A stretch of DNA of 29,858 nucleotides from JAVVHH01 sp032249615 (GCA_032249615.1 JAVVHH010000032.1:1-29858); one strand, 5' to 3'. Shown: positions 17,075 through 25,079, counted from the stretch's first letter. The notes: generated from the sequence alone by a model not told the origin. Numbers and translations are program-made.

Positions 17075-18859
17075 TCACAGCCACTCGCGAAGGAACGCGG
17101 CCACGGCGGCGTAGGCCCGGCATCGGTCGGCCGGGCGGATGAACCCGTGGCCCGCGTAGTCGAAACGTTCGAACCGCACGGGATGGTCGCGGTCTCGCAG
17201 CGCCGTCACGATCTGCTCGCTTTCGCCGAACGGCACCCTCGGGTCGCGCGTGCCGTGCAGCACCAGGAGCGGCGCGGTGATCTCGGCCGCGCGGACGATC
17301 GGTGAGATGGTTGCGAACAGCTCGGCGGCTGCTAGCGTGTCGTGCGGGCCGCCGGCGTATTCCCACCCGCGATGGGCGCGCCGCCACGGCCCCGTGCCGG
17401 CCAGCAGGGTCGTGAAGTCGGCGATCCCATAGAAGTCGATCGCGGCCCGCCACAGCGACGGATACCGGGTGATGGCGGCGAGAACCATGTAGCCGCCGTA
17501 GGACTGCCCCATGATGCCGATGCGGGCGGGGTCGAGACCCGGCTGGCGCACGAGCCAGGCATGGGCGGCGGCGAGGTCGTCCACGCTGCCGGGTCGCAGG
17601 GCGCCATCGTCGCTGGCGGTGGCGATGCGGCCATAGCCGGTGCTGCCGCGCACGTTCGGCATCAGCACGGCATAGCCCTGCGCGAGCAGCATCTGCATGT
17701 CGGGTCGCCAGTTGGCGCGGGTCTGCCCCGCCGGTCCGCCATGCACCCAAACGACCGTCGGCCAACCCGCCTCCGGCGCCGTGCCGGCCGGCTTGGCCAT
17801 CCAACCCGGGATGCGCCGGCCATCCTCGCTCTGCCATTCCACCAGCGCGAACGGTCGCGCGTCCGCCGGCGCGTCGGGCTGCCAGGCGCACTGCCACCCT
17901 CCGGTCGCGATCTCCAGCAGGTGGATGCCGGGGGGCTGCGTCGGGCTCGCCAGGCAGACCGCCAAGGTTTTGCCGTCGGGCGACCAGGCGAGATCGGACA
18001 CGAGGCCCGGCGGCAGATCCACCACCGGCGGCAGGCTCCCGGCAGGTCCGACGCGCAGCCGCGCCCAGCCGCGATCGTTCTCGATCACCGCCAGATGCGA
18101 TCCATCCGGCGATAGCGACCAGGCGTCAAGGTCGGCGCCCGGCACCGACACGAGGGTCGTGATGGTGCCGGCGGCCGCGTCGATGCGGCATAGCGCGCTG
18201 AACTCACCGCCGCCATCGGAGAGCCCGAGCAGATGCGTGCCGTCGCTCGACCAGCGGACCGATTGGAATTGCACCGGCTGCGCATGCGGGATCGGCGTCT
18301 GCGTGCCGTCGTCGATGTCGAGCAACGAGAGCCGTTGATCACCCTCGACCGCGTTGACCATCAGAAGCAGGACGCGGCGGGTCGGGTGCCAGGCTGGCGC
18401 GGTGACCTGATGCACGCCGCACGCCAGGCGCCGGGTCGACCCGGCCGCATCGCGGAGCAGCACGTCGAAATGCGCCTCATCGCGATCGTTCGCGGTGTAG
18501 GCGAACTCCGTGCCATCCGGCGACCAGCAGCCGAACTCGTGGATGACGTGACCGTCCGATGTCAGCGGCCGGACCTGCCCGTTCTCGACCATCCAGAATT
18601 GCTGCCGCTCGTCCCCCCCGGCGTCGATGCCGAAGATGATCCGCTCGTCTTTGGGCGCCCGGCGCAGGAAGCCGACCTTCTCGCCCAGCAAGGCGAGCGG
18701 CCGCGCCGCCGATCCATCGCGCGCCATCGTCCAGAGCTGCGGCATGCTGCCGCCCCGCAGGTGGTGGATGCTGCGCCCATCGGCCGAGAACACCGGACTG
18801 GCCGCCCCGTCCGCCATGGCAAATCGGGCCACCCCCGTGTTCGACTCCGATCCGCTCAT
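17075..18859 (-). CDS. S9 family peptidase (prolyl oligopeptidase/acylaminoacyl-peptidase type)
   Basis: The start ATG at 18857-18859 is preceded by GGAGG, giving 594 residues; the frame is open 16 codons further upstream but without such a site. The first 340 residues are beta-propeller-like, with repeated WSPDG/WSSDG/LSPDG blades (for example 112-115, 203-207, 249-253, 292-296). The C-terminal alpha/beta hydrolase domain has VWVHGGPAG (oxyanion region), the nucleophile GQSYGGY at S453, acid D539 in HGTRDPRVP and H571 in YAGHGF. There is no signal peptide, so it acts in the cytoplasm on short peptides. It converges on the family 5 binding-protein gene, ending 31 bp away, and diverges from the FAD oxidoreductase. 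Confidence 0.93.
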   Translation of the reverse strand: MSGSESNTGVARFAMADGAASPVFSADGRSIHHLRGGSMPQLWTMARDGSAARPLALLGEKVGFLRRAPKDERIIFGIDAGGDERQQFWMVENGQVRPLTSDGHVIHEFGCWSPDGTEFAYTANDRDEAHFDVLLRDAAGSTRRLACGVHQVTAPAWHPTRRVLLLMVNAVEGDQRLSLLDIDDGTQTPIPHAQPVQFQSVRWSSDGTHLLGLSDGGGEFSALCRIDAAAGTITTLVSVPGADLDAWSLSPDGSHLAVIENDRGWARLRVGPAGSLPPVVDLPPGLVSDLAWSPDGKTLAVCLASPTQPPGIHLLEIATGGWQCAWQPDAPADARPFALVEWQSEDGRRIPGWMAKPAGTAPEAGWPTVVWVHGGPAGQTRANWRPDMQMLLAQGYAVLMPNVRGSTGYGRIATASDDGALRPGSVDDLAAAHAWLVRQPGLDPARIGIMGQSYGGYMVLAAITRYPSLWRAAIDFYGIADFTTLLAGTGPWRRAHRGWEYAGGPHDTLAAAELFATISPIVRAAEITAPLLVLHGTRDPRVPFGESEQIVTALRDRDHPVRFERFDYAGHGFIRPADRCRAYAAVAAFLREWL

Positions 18860-18976
18860 TCGCCTTGCCTCCGCTTCCCCGCCAAAGCAGCATCGTCCCC
18901 GGCGCATCGCAAGGCATGATCGGTGGCGGATAGGGTTCTGGATCAGGGGTCAAGGAGTGCGGGGCAGCGCCTTCCG

Positions 18977-20236
18977 GTGAGCCGGCATGTCGCCGTGATC
19001 GGCGCCGGTGCGGTCGGGGCAGCGACGGCAGCCGAGTTGCTGCGGGCGGGTCATCGCGTGACGATCATCGAGCCGGGAGAGCCGGGGGGAGAGCAGGCGG
19101 CGAGCTATGGCAACGGGTGCTGGCTGTCGACCATGTCGGTCATCCCGCCGGCGGGGCCGGGAACCTGGCGCAAGGTGCCGGGGTTCCTCCGGGACCCGCT
19201 GGGGCCGCTGTCGATCCGGTGGCGGTATCTGCCGCGGGTAGCGCCCTGGCTGCTGCGGTATCTGGCAGCGGGGTGGACCGAAGCGCGGGTGATGGCGGCG
19301 GCGCGGGCGTTGCAGCCGCTGCTGGCGGATGCGCCGGCGCTGCACCGGCGGCTGGCGGCCGCCGCGGGGGTCGAGGGGCTGATCGAGCAGAAGGGGCTGA
19401 TGTATATCTACCCGGATCGGGCGGCGTTCGAGGCGGAGGCGATGGCGTTCCGCATCCGGGCGGCGGTGGGCGTGCGCTGGCTCGAGCTCGACGCCGATGA
19501 ATTGCGGCAACGCGAGCCGGCGTTGGATCGGCGCTATGGCTTCGGCGTGTTGATCGAGGAAGCCGGGCATTGCCGCGACCCGGGCGCCTATGTGGCGGCG
19601 TTGGTCGCGGCGGCGGTGGGGGACGGGGCTCGGCTGATCCGCGCGACGGCGACAGGCTTCCGCATCGAGGCAGGGCGGCTGCGCGGCGTGGTGACGGGCG
19701 CGGGCGACGTCGAGTGCGATGCCGCGGTGGTGTGTGCGGGGGCGCGTTCGAAGGCGTTGGCCGCGGCGGCGGGCGACCGGGTGCCGCTCGAGAGCGAGCG
19801 GGGCTATCACGCCGTCATCAGCGACCCGGAGGTGGCCCCGCGCGTGCCGATGATGCCGTCCGATGGGAAAATGGCCATCACGATGACGACGACCGGGTTG
19901 CGCTGCGCGGGACAGGTGGAGATCGCCGGGCTGGAGGCGGCGCCGAACTGGCGGCGGGCCGAGGTGCTGCGCGACCACCTGCTGCGCACCTTCCCGGGGC
20001 TGCCGCGGGACATGCCGGCCTCGCGGGTGAAAGTCTGGATGGGGCACCGGCCGAGCCTGCCGGACGGGCTGCCGTGCATCGGGCCGAGCCGGGCGACGAA
20101 GGACATCAGCTACGCTTTCGGGCATGGTCATATCGGACTCGTCACTTCGGCGCGGACGGGGCGGGTGGTGGCGCAGATGGTTTCGGGGGAGGCGCCGGAG
20201 ATCCCGGTCGCGCCGTTTTCTCCAGCTCGTTTCTGA
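18977..20236 (+). CDS. FAD-dependent oxidoreductase, D-amino acid dehydrogenase (DadA)-like
   Basis: I chose GTG at 18977 (419 residues) because the FAD-binding motif then sits at the N-terminus (VAVIGAGAVGAATA, GAGAVG at 9-14), as in the DAO family. An open GTG at 18923 would add 18 residues without family support. Other DAO features are EPGEPGGEQAASYGNGCWLS after the second strand, and late GHRPSLPDGLPCIGPS and YAFGHGHIGLVTSA, which close the FAD site. It likely oxidises a D-amino acid or N-methyl amino acid to an imino acid and passes electrons to the membrane. The next gene starts 12 bp later with its own AAAGGGG site, so it is cotranscribed with the amino acid-type binding protein, which fits the proposed role. 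Confidence 0.9.
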   Translation: MSRHVAVIGAGAVGAATAAELLRAGHRVTIIEPGEPGGEQAASYGNGCWLSTMSVIPPAGPGTWRKVPGFLRDPLGPLSIRWRYLPRVAPWLLRYLAAGWTEARVMAAARALQPLLADAPALHRRLAAAAGVEGLIEQKGLMYIYPDRAAFEAEAMAFRIRAAVGVRWLELDADELRQREPALDRRYGFGVLIEEAGHCRDPGAYVAALVAAAVGDGARLIRATATGFRIEAGRLRGVVTGAGDVECDAAVVCAGARSKALAAAAGDRVPLESERGYHAVISDPEVAPRVPMMPSDGKMAITMTTTGLRCAGQVEIAGLEAAPNWRRAEVLRDHLLRTFPGLPRDMPASRVKVWMGHRPSLPDGLPCIGPSRATKDISYAFGHGHIGLVTSARTGRVVAQMVSGEAPEIPVAPFSPARF

Positions 20237-20248
20237 AAGGGGTTTCTG

Positions 20249-21094
20249 ATGTTGGGTTCGACCAGTCGCCGCTCGTTGGCCACCGCGGCCGCGATCCTGC
20301 CGGCCGCCGGGCTGTTCAGCCGGGCATTCGCCCAGAGTGGGGCGGAGAGCACCTTCGACCGGGTGCAGAAGAGCAAGGTCTTGCGGATCGCGGTGCTGCC
20401 GGGGGAGCTGCCCTATTTCGCCAAGGATCTCGTGGCCGGGACGTGGAGCGGCGCGTGCATCGACATGGCGCAGAACATCGCCGGCGTGTTCGATGCCAAG
20501 CTCGCCTACGTGGAATCGACCTACGGCAACTCGGTGCTCGATCTGCAGTCCAACAAGATCGACCTTGCCTTCGCGCTGAACCCGACGCCGCAGCGGGCGC
20601 TGTCGATCGGGTTCACGCGGCCGACGATCATCAATCCGTTCGGATGCATCGCCAAGCAGGGCTTCGACCCGAAGACCTGGGGCGACCTGGACAAGCCGGG
20701 CGTGAGAGTGGCGTTCGACATCGGGTCGTCGCACGACACGGTAGCGCATCGGTATCTGACCAAGGCGGCGCTGACCGGGTTCAAGACGCGGGACGATTGC
20801 GTGCTTGCGCTGCAGTCGGGCCGGGTCGACGCGGTCGTCATGGCGGCGACACTGGGGCTGGCGGCGGTCGGCAAGAACCCGGCGCTCGGGCCGTATCACC
20901 TGCTCAAGCAGCCGGACGTGGCGTTGCCGAGCAGCCTGGGCGTCCAGTATGAGCCGGACCAGCGGTTCCGCGACGTGCTGAACGCCTGGGTCGATTTCAA
21001 TCGCGGAACCGGGCAGATCCGGGAATGGATGCTGGCGGGAATGGAGAAGCTGGGGGTGAAGCGAGATGAGCTGCCGCCCGAGATGACGTTTTGA
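20249..21094 (+). CDS. Amino acid-type ABC substrate-binding protein, family 3
   Basis: This 281-residue protein is preceded by AAAGGGG. The leader (1 to about 28) has STSRRSLATAAA and ends AFAQ. The mature part has the family 3 layout: VLRIAVLPGELPYF, GACIDMAQNIA, VESTYGNSVLDLQSNKIDLAFA and GFTRPTIINP. It should bind a polar or D-amino acid or a related compound in the periplasm. A canonical acidic substrate-binding motif is less clear than in typical glutamine or arginine binders. It is followed by one permease but no ATPase. Confidence 0.9.
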   Translation: MLGSTSRRSLATAAAILPAAGLFSRAFAQSGAESTFDRVQKSKVLRIAVLPGELPYFAKDLVAGTWSGACIDMAQNIAGVFDAKLAYVESTYGNSVLDLQSNKIDLAFALNPTPQRALSIGFTRPTIINPFGCIAKQGFDPKTWGDLDKPGVRVAFDIGSSHDTVAHRYLTKAALTGFKTRDDCVLALQSGRVDAVVMAATLGLAAVGKNPALGPYHLLKQPDVALPSSLGVQYEPDQRFRDVLNAWVDFNRGTGQIREWMLAGMEKLGVKRDELPPEMTF

Positions 21095-21131
21095 GAGGCT
21101 GCCGGGCGCTGCCCCCTCCTTCCGTCTAAGG

Positions 21132-21794
21132 GTGGTCTATCACTGGAGCTTTGGGCTTCTCGCACGGTACACGCCGCTGTTCGTGTCGGGCGTGCTGGTC
21201 ACGCTGGCTTATACGGTGGGGACGATCGTGCTCGGGGCGGTGCTGGGGCTGGTGCTGGGCATGGCCCGGCTGTCGAGGTCGCGGCTGGTCAATGTCCCGC
21301 TGGTCGCGTTCATCGAGTTCTTCCGGTGCACGCCGCTGCTGGTGCTGATCGTGTGGTTCTACTACGCGCTACCGGTGTTGCTGGGCATCCAGATCCCCGC
21401 CACCACGGCCGCGGTGGCGGTGCTGTCGCTGTACACGGGCGCGTTCTACGCGGAGATCTTCCGCGGCGGCATCCTGTCGATCGAGCCCGGCCAGTGGGAC
21501 GCGGCGCGCGCGCTCGGCTTGCGGCGCGCCCATCTGATGCGCTTCGTCATCCTGCCGCAGGCGGTGCGGCGGATGGTGCCGCCGCTGCTCAACCAGTCGA
21601 TCACGCAGCTCAAGAACACATCGCTGGTCTCGACCATCGCGGTGCCCGACCTCTTGTATCAGGGCACGTTGATCACGGCCGATACGTATCGGCCGCTCGA
21701 AGTCTACACGGTGGTGGCGCTGATCTACTTCGCGCTGCTGTTCCCGGCCACGCGGGTCGTGCAGTTCTACGAGCACCGGCTGGCGGCACGATGA
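21132..21794 (+). CDS. Amino acid ABC transporter permease (HisM/GlnP type)
   Basis: The start is GTG at 21132 (TAAGG just upstream), giving 220 residues, the usual length. Several membrane helices are present, with TLAYTVGTIVLGAVLGLVLG (residues about 24-43) as the first clear one, and the family marker EFFRCTPLLVLIVWFYY, which reads like the conserved RGTPxLVQ region. The EAA loop is QWDAARALGLRRAHLMRFVILP. The late NTSLVSTIAVPDLLYQG is typical. It probably homodimerises or pairs with a permease elsewhere. It overlaps the SDR gene by ATGA. Confidence 0.92.
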   Translation: MVYHWSFGLLARYTPLFVSGVLVTLAYTVGTIVLGAVLGLVLGMARLSRSRLVNVPLVAFIEFFRCTPLLVLIVWFYYALPVLLGIQIPATTAAVAVLSLYTGAFYAEIFRGGILSIEPGQWDAARALGLRRAHLMRFVILPQAVRRMVPPLLNQSITQLKNTSLVSTIAVPDLLYQGTLITADTYRPLEVYTVVALIYFALLFPATRVVQFYEHRLAAR

Positions 21795-22552
21795 CGCCTC
21801 CGGGGAGCGTCACGCTGGTGACCGGCGGCGGATCGGGGATCGGGGCGGCGGTGTGTCGGCGGCTGGCGGTGCCGGGCGCGCGCCTGCTGCTGCACGCCGG
21901 GCAGCGGCGGGACCGGGCGGAGGCGCTGGCCGACGCGTTGCGGGGCGCGGGCGCAACGGTGGCGGTCGAGGTGGCGGATTTCGGCATCCCGTCGCGGGCG
22001 GCGGCGCTGGTGGAAACGGCGCTGGCACGGTGGGGCGAGCTGGACCGGGTGGTGCATGCGGCCGGGTTCGCGGACCGGCGGCCGCTCGGCGTGCTGGACG
22101 AGGCCGGTTTTGCGGCGAGCCTGGCAACCAACGCGACGGCCTTCTTCCACCTCGCCACGGCGGCGCTGCCGGCGCTGCGGCGGAGTGCGGCACCGCGGAT
22201 CGTCGCGGTGGGATCGTTCCTGGCCGACCGGGCGCGGTTCGGGCCGGAAATGCTGTTTCCCGCGACGGCGGCAAGCAAGGCGGCCTTGGCGGCGCTGGTG
22301 CGGTCGCTGGCGATGCAACTCGCGCCGGAGCGTATCCCGGTGAACGCGGTGGTGCCGGGCTTCATCGAAAAGGATCCGACGCAGCACACGGCGTTGGATG
22401 CAGCGGCGCGGGGCCGGGTCGAGGGTTTGGTGCCGTTCGGACGATATGGCACGGCCGATGAGGTGGCGGCGGTGATCGCGTTCCTGCTGGGGCCGGAGGC
22501 GACGTATGTCACGGGCCAGGCGATTCATGTCGATGGCGGGCTGACTCTATGA
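21791..22552 (+). CDS. SDR family oxidoreductase with substituted catalytic tyrosine
   Basis: The start is ATG at 21791, overlapping the permease stop; 253 residues. The classical SDR fold is evident: TGGGSGIG (11-18, cofactor binding), VVHAAGF (88-93, like NNAG), N114, S142 in VAVGSF, K163 in ASKAALAALVRSLA, and VNAVVPGFI followed by TGQAIHVDGG at the end. The YxxxK tyrosine position is threonine (T159; the codons read GCG ACG GCG GCA AGC AAG). Without Tyr the normal proton relay is lost, so the enzyme may have altered chemistry, use a neighbouring residue, or be inactive. The start matches the operon and it is likely coupled to the ORF at 22549. Confidence 0.9.
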   Translation: MTPPGSVTLVTGGGSGIGAAVCRRLAVPGARLLLHAGQRRDRAEALADALRGAGATVAVEVADFGIPSRAAALVETALARWGELDRVVHAAGFADRRPLGVLDEAGFAASLATNATAFFHLATAALPALRRSAAPRIVAVGSFLADRARFGPEMLFPATAASKAALAALVRSLAMQLAPERIPVNAVVPGFIEKDPTQHTALDAAARGRVEGLVPFGRYGTADEVAAVIAFLLGPEATYVTGQAIHVDGGLTL

Positions 22553-22674
22553 CGACACCAACCGGTCGCCGCGCCGGGCGTTCGGTCGCGATGGAACCCA
22601 TGACGACGAGGAAACTGATGAAGACGATAGTGGCTGGTCCGGTCGGCGCCACCGTGCGGCTGCTCGCGCCATGA
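22549..22674 (+). CDS. Possible 41-residue small protein or coupling leader
   Basis: An ATG at 22549 overlaps the SDR stop (ATGA), and the ORF ends with TGA overlapping the ATG of the cyclase gene (ATGA at 22671-22674). A strong site, GAGGAA, lies before an internal ATG at 22618 that would give an 18-residue version ending VRLLAP. The predicted peptide is basic (GRRAGRS, TTRKLMKT) with a mildly hydrophobic end (IVAGPVGATVRLLAP). I do not recognise it. Overlap at both ends suggests it could keep ribosomes moving from SDR to cyclase, which has a poor site of its own. It may also be a remnant or chance. Confidence 0.4.
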   Translation: MTTPTGRRAGRSVAMEPMTTRKLMKTIVAGPVGATVRLLAP

Positions 22675-23456
22675 CGCGCCTGGTCGACATCTCCGCGCCG
22701 CTTCGGGCCGGCATCGCCAGCGACCCGCCCGAGATGCTGCCCGCGATCGACTATCTCGATCACCGCGCCACCGCGCCCCGCATCGCCGAGTATTTCGGCG
22801 TCCGCATCGAGGATCTTCCCGAGGGCGAATACGCCGCGATCGAGCGCTGCATGATAAGCACGCACAATGGCACGCACGTGGACGCGCCATACCATTACTT
22901 CAGCCGCATGAACGAGGCCATCGTGCCGGGTGGCGAGCCCTCGATGCGTATCGACGAGGTGCCGCTCGAATGGCTGTTCCAGCCCGCCGTCAAGCTCGAT
23001 TTCCGGCATCTGCCGGACGGCCACGTCGTCAGCCCGGCCGAAATCGAGGCCGAGCTCAAGCGGATCGGGCACGTGCTGCGTCCGCTCGAGATGGTGCTCG
23101 CCAACACGCGCGCCGGGTCGCGCTACGGCGAGGCCGACTACATCGACGCCGGCTGCGGCTTCGGCCGGGCCGCGACGCTTTGGCTGACCGAGCAGAGCAT
23201 CCGCGTGGTCGGCACCGACGGTTGGAGCTGGGACGCGCCCTTCAGCCACACCAAGCGGCGCGTGCAAGAAACCGGCGACGCCAGCCTGATCTGGGAAGGA
23301 CACCGCGTCGGCCGCGACCGCGCATACTGCCAGATCGAAAAGCTGCACGGTCTCGAAGCATTGCCGCCCGACGGATTCACCGTCGCCGCCTTCCCGGTCA
23401 AAGTACATCGCGGCTCCGCCGGCTGGACCCGTGCGGTCGCCATCCTGTCGGACTGA
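22671..23456 (+). CDS. Cyclase family protein (kynurenine formamidase-like metal hydrolase)
   Basis: This 261-residue protein has the cyclase-family metal site STHNGTHVDAPYHY (H65, H69, D71, H75), which binds Zn or Mn. LVDISAPLRAGI at the N-terminus and IRVVGTDGWSWDAP, where the related family has GID..S, agree. Members hydrolyse N-formylkynurenine, isatin, creatinine-like amides or make cyclic products; the substrate here is unknown. Its codons mostly end in C, whereas the genes just upstream favour G-ending GCG, GGG and CGG, so it may have a different history. It is the last gene before the integrated element. Confidence 0.9.
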   Translation: MTRLVDISAPLRAGIASDPPEMLPAIDYLDHRATAPRIAEYFGVRIEDLPEGEYAAIERCMISTHNGTHVDAPYHYFSRMNEAIVPGGEPSMRIDEVPLEWLFQPAVKLDFRHLPDGHVVSPAEIEAELKRIGHVLRPLEMVLANTRAGSRYGEADYIDAGCGFGRAATLWLTEQSIRVVGTDGWSWDAPFSHTKRRVQETGDASLIWEGHRVGRDRAYCQIEKLHGLEALPPDGFTVAAFPVKVHRGSAGWTRAVAILSD

Positions 23457-23827
23457 GTGCCGCGTCGCCGCGGGTATCCAGGGCTGCACCCAAACCTGCC
23501 GCGCCTGCACTGACCTGACCGCGGGCCACCTCCGCCGCCTCGTGCGGCACGGCTACGAAAAATCGAACCATGGCCGAATTGTTAGGCCGGCGGATCGCGA
23601 GCGAGCAGCCCAGCAGATCGTTCTGACCACGATCGAGCGGTGTTTCGGAACTCTCGGACCGGCCTACCCGCAGTGACGCAGGTCGGAGCGCAGACCGACG
23701 GAAGACGAACGCTGCCTCCCGGGACTAATCTATGCCGCAGCTTCCGGCGTCGTTCCAGGGACAACCACGAGGCGCGCCCGTAACCAACTTCGCCAAAAGG
23801 TAGGTACCTGATCCAATTGTAGGATCC
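23457..23827. other. 371-bp non-coding region between the cyclase gene and the att site
   Basis: This stretch contains an 81-codon open frame (23431-23676) that overlaps the cyclase end, has no ribosome-binding site and resembles no protein I know. I see no convincing hairpin-plus-T-tract terminator or RNA gene. It probably represents the original chromosome downstream of the tRNA-Gly gene. Confidence 0.5.
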
Positions 23828-23873
23828 TGGAGCGGGCGAAGGGATTCGAACCCTCGACCCCAACCTTGGCAAG
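23828..23873 (-). other. tRNA-Gly(GCC) 3' fragment, presumed attachment site
   Basis: Read on the minus strand, 46 bases match the 3' part of a tRNA-Gly(GCC) gene. They comprise the anticodon loop TTGCCAA, the 3' anticodon strand GGTTG, a variable region, a T-arm with GGTTCGAATCC, the acceptor strand CGCCCGC, discriminator T and encoded CCA. Left of the anticodon loop the sequence does not pair: the stem partner would be CAACC but reads GAAAC, and no D-arm or 5' acceptor is found. It is therefore a truncated copy, as left at one end of an element integrated into a tRNA gene. The chromosome side is to the left and the element to the right. Confidence 0.85.
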
Positions 23874-24014
23874 TTTCAAACGCCGTCTATCCAGCAGCAT
23901 CTTTTTCTATCCCGTAGCCCGCTAAGCCCTTATTCTACAACCCCTTGTCTTGCAGTCGCCCATCCCCACGGTATCCTCTTCCCACCCTTCGAAACCCGTT
24001 TTCGTGCTTCCCCC

Positions 24015-24053
24015 CTGCTTCCCCGGCCTCCGCCGGGCTTTCCGGGGAAGCAG
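24015..24053. repeat. Perfect 12-bp inverted repeat beside the integrase remnant
   Basis: CTGCTTCCCCGG (24015-24026) and CCGGGGAAGCAG (24042-24053) are exact reverse complements around a 15-base loop. The loop can also pair partly with the left arm (CCCGG with CCGGG). An extra TGCTTCCCC occurs at 24005-24013. No T-tract follows on either strand, so it is not a standard terminator. It may be a recombinase/excisionase arm site or a dispersed extragenic palindrome. Confidence 0.7.
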
Positions 24054-24067
24054 AATCCGGAATTCGT

Positions 24068-25036
24068 ATGGATCGAAGCCGAATCGAGACTCATATCAAG
24101 CCGCTGCTGGGTCCGCGCCTCGTGAGTAACCTCACACTGCGCGACGTCGAGGCGATGCAGGCGGATATCGCCGCAGGCAAGTCGGCGCGGGAAGAAGGCG
24201 CAAGGCCGTGGTGGCCGGTCCACGGGCGGCGCCTGCGTCGCGGCCCGGGCGATCAGCACCTTCCGGGCCTTGCTCGGGCACGCCACACGGCTGGGCCTCA
24301 TTGAGAAGAACCCAGCCTCGGGTGTGCGTCAGATGGCGTCCCGCAAGGTCAAGCGCCGGCTGAGTGCCGACGAGGTTCCCCATTTCGGGAAAGTTATGCG
24401 GCAACTTACGGCTACCGGCGAGCATCCGACAGGCCTCGGCGCGATCCGGCTCATGCTGCTGACGGGATTCCGGCGGATGGAGGCCCTGAGCCCCAGCGTG
24501 CGTGGCTCAATCGGCAGGAACACGCCATCCACTTCCCCGACACCAAGAGCGGCGAGCAGCTCCGGGTGGTCGGCGTCTCGGCGATCGAGTGCATCGAAAG
24601 CCAGCCCGTCCTGGAGCATTCGCCCTACGTGTTCCCCGCCGACGTCGGCGACGGGCATTTCATCGGTGTCGTTCGAGTGCTCGATCGGGTTTGCGCCAAG
24701 GCGAAACTTGCCGGCGTGACCCCGCACGTCCTTCGACACACCTTTGCCAGCATCGCCGGCGATCTGGGATTCTCCGAGTTGACGATCGCCGGATTGCTCG
24801 GTCACTCGTCGCGCGGGGTGACGCAGAGATATGTCCATCTCGATGCGGCCCTTGCCGTCGCCGCTGACCAGGGATCGGCGGAAATAGCGAAATATCTGGA
24901 CGGCGAGACCAAGGGCGAGCCGAAGACCGCGGCCCAGACGCGAAAAGGTCGAACCGTCCGTGCGGGTGCCGGGTCATCTCGCCGGCTTCCGCAGACGAAT
25001 GGCCGTCTCCTGCTACCCCTGGTGGGAGCTGAATGA
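24068..25036 (+). pseudogene. Tyrosine recombinase/integrase, truncated and frameshifted twice
   Basis: Three frames must be joined. The first begins MDRSRIETHIKPLLGPRL and runs to about 24185. The second carries GRGGRSTGGACVAARA, LLGHATRLGLIEKNPASG and LLTGFRRMEAL (catalytic Arg) to about 24487. The third has PQRAWLNRQEHAIHFPDTK, HVLRHTFASI (His-x-x-Arg-His), GLLGHSSRGVTQRYVHLD (His and the nucleophile Tyr) and ends at 25036. All catalytic residues of the family are present, but in separate frames. The N-terminal arm-binding domain and part of the core-binding domain are missing: typical integrases have about 100 residues before this point. It lies about 200 bp from the tRNA fragment, where the integrase of a tRNA-targeting element is expected. 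It should be inactive unless the breaks are sequencing errors. Confidence 0.85.
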
Positions 25037-25079
25037 GCACCGTGAAGGCGAAGCTGATATCGCCGGCCGCTTGGCATGT

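Noticed and set aside
18950..20899. 649-codon minus-strand frame
   Set aside because: Antisense shadow of the same two genes; arginine/proline-rich with no recognisable domain.
19570..20952. 460-codon plus-strand frame across the FAD oxidoreductase and binding-protein genes
   Set aside because: It is out of frame with two well-recognised genes and is very rich in Gly, Ala and Arg.
23431..23676. 81-codon frame after the cyclase gene
   Set aside because: It overlaps the cyclase end, lacks a ribosome-binding site and has no recognisable features.
23828..23900. Functional tRNA-Gly gene
   Set aside because: The 5' half (acceptor strand, D-arm and 5' anticodon strand) is absent, so it cannot fold as a tRNA.
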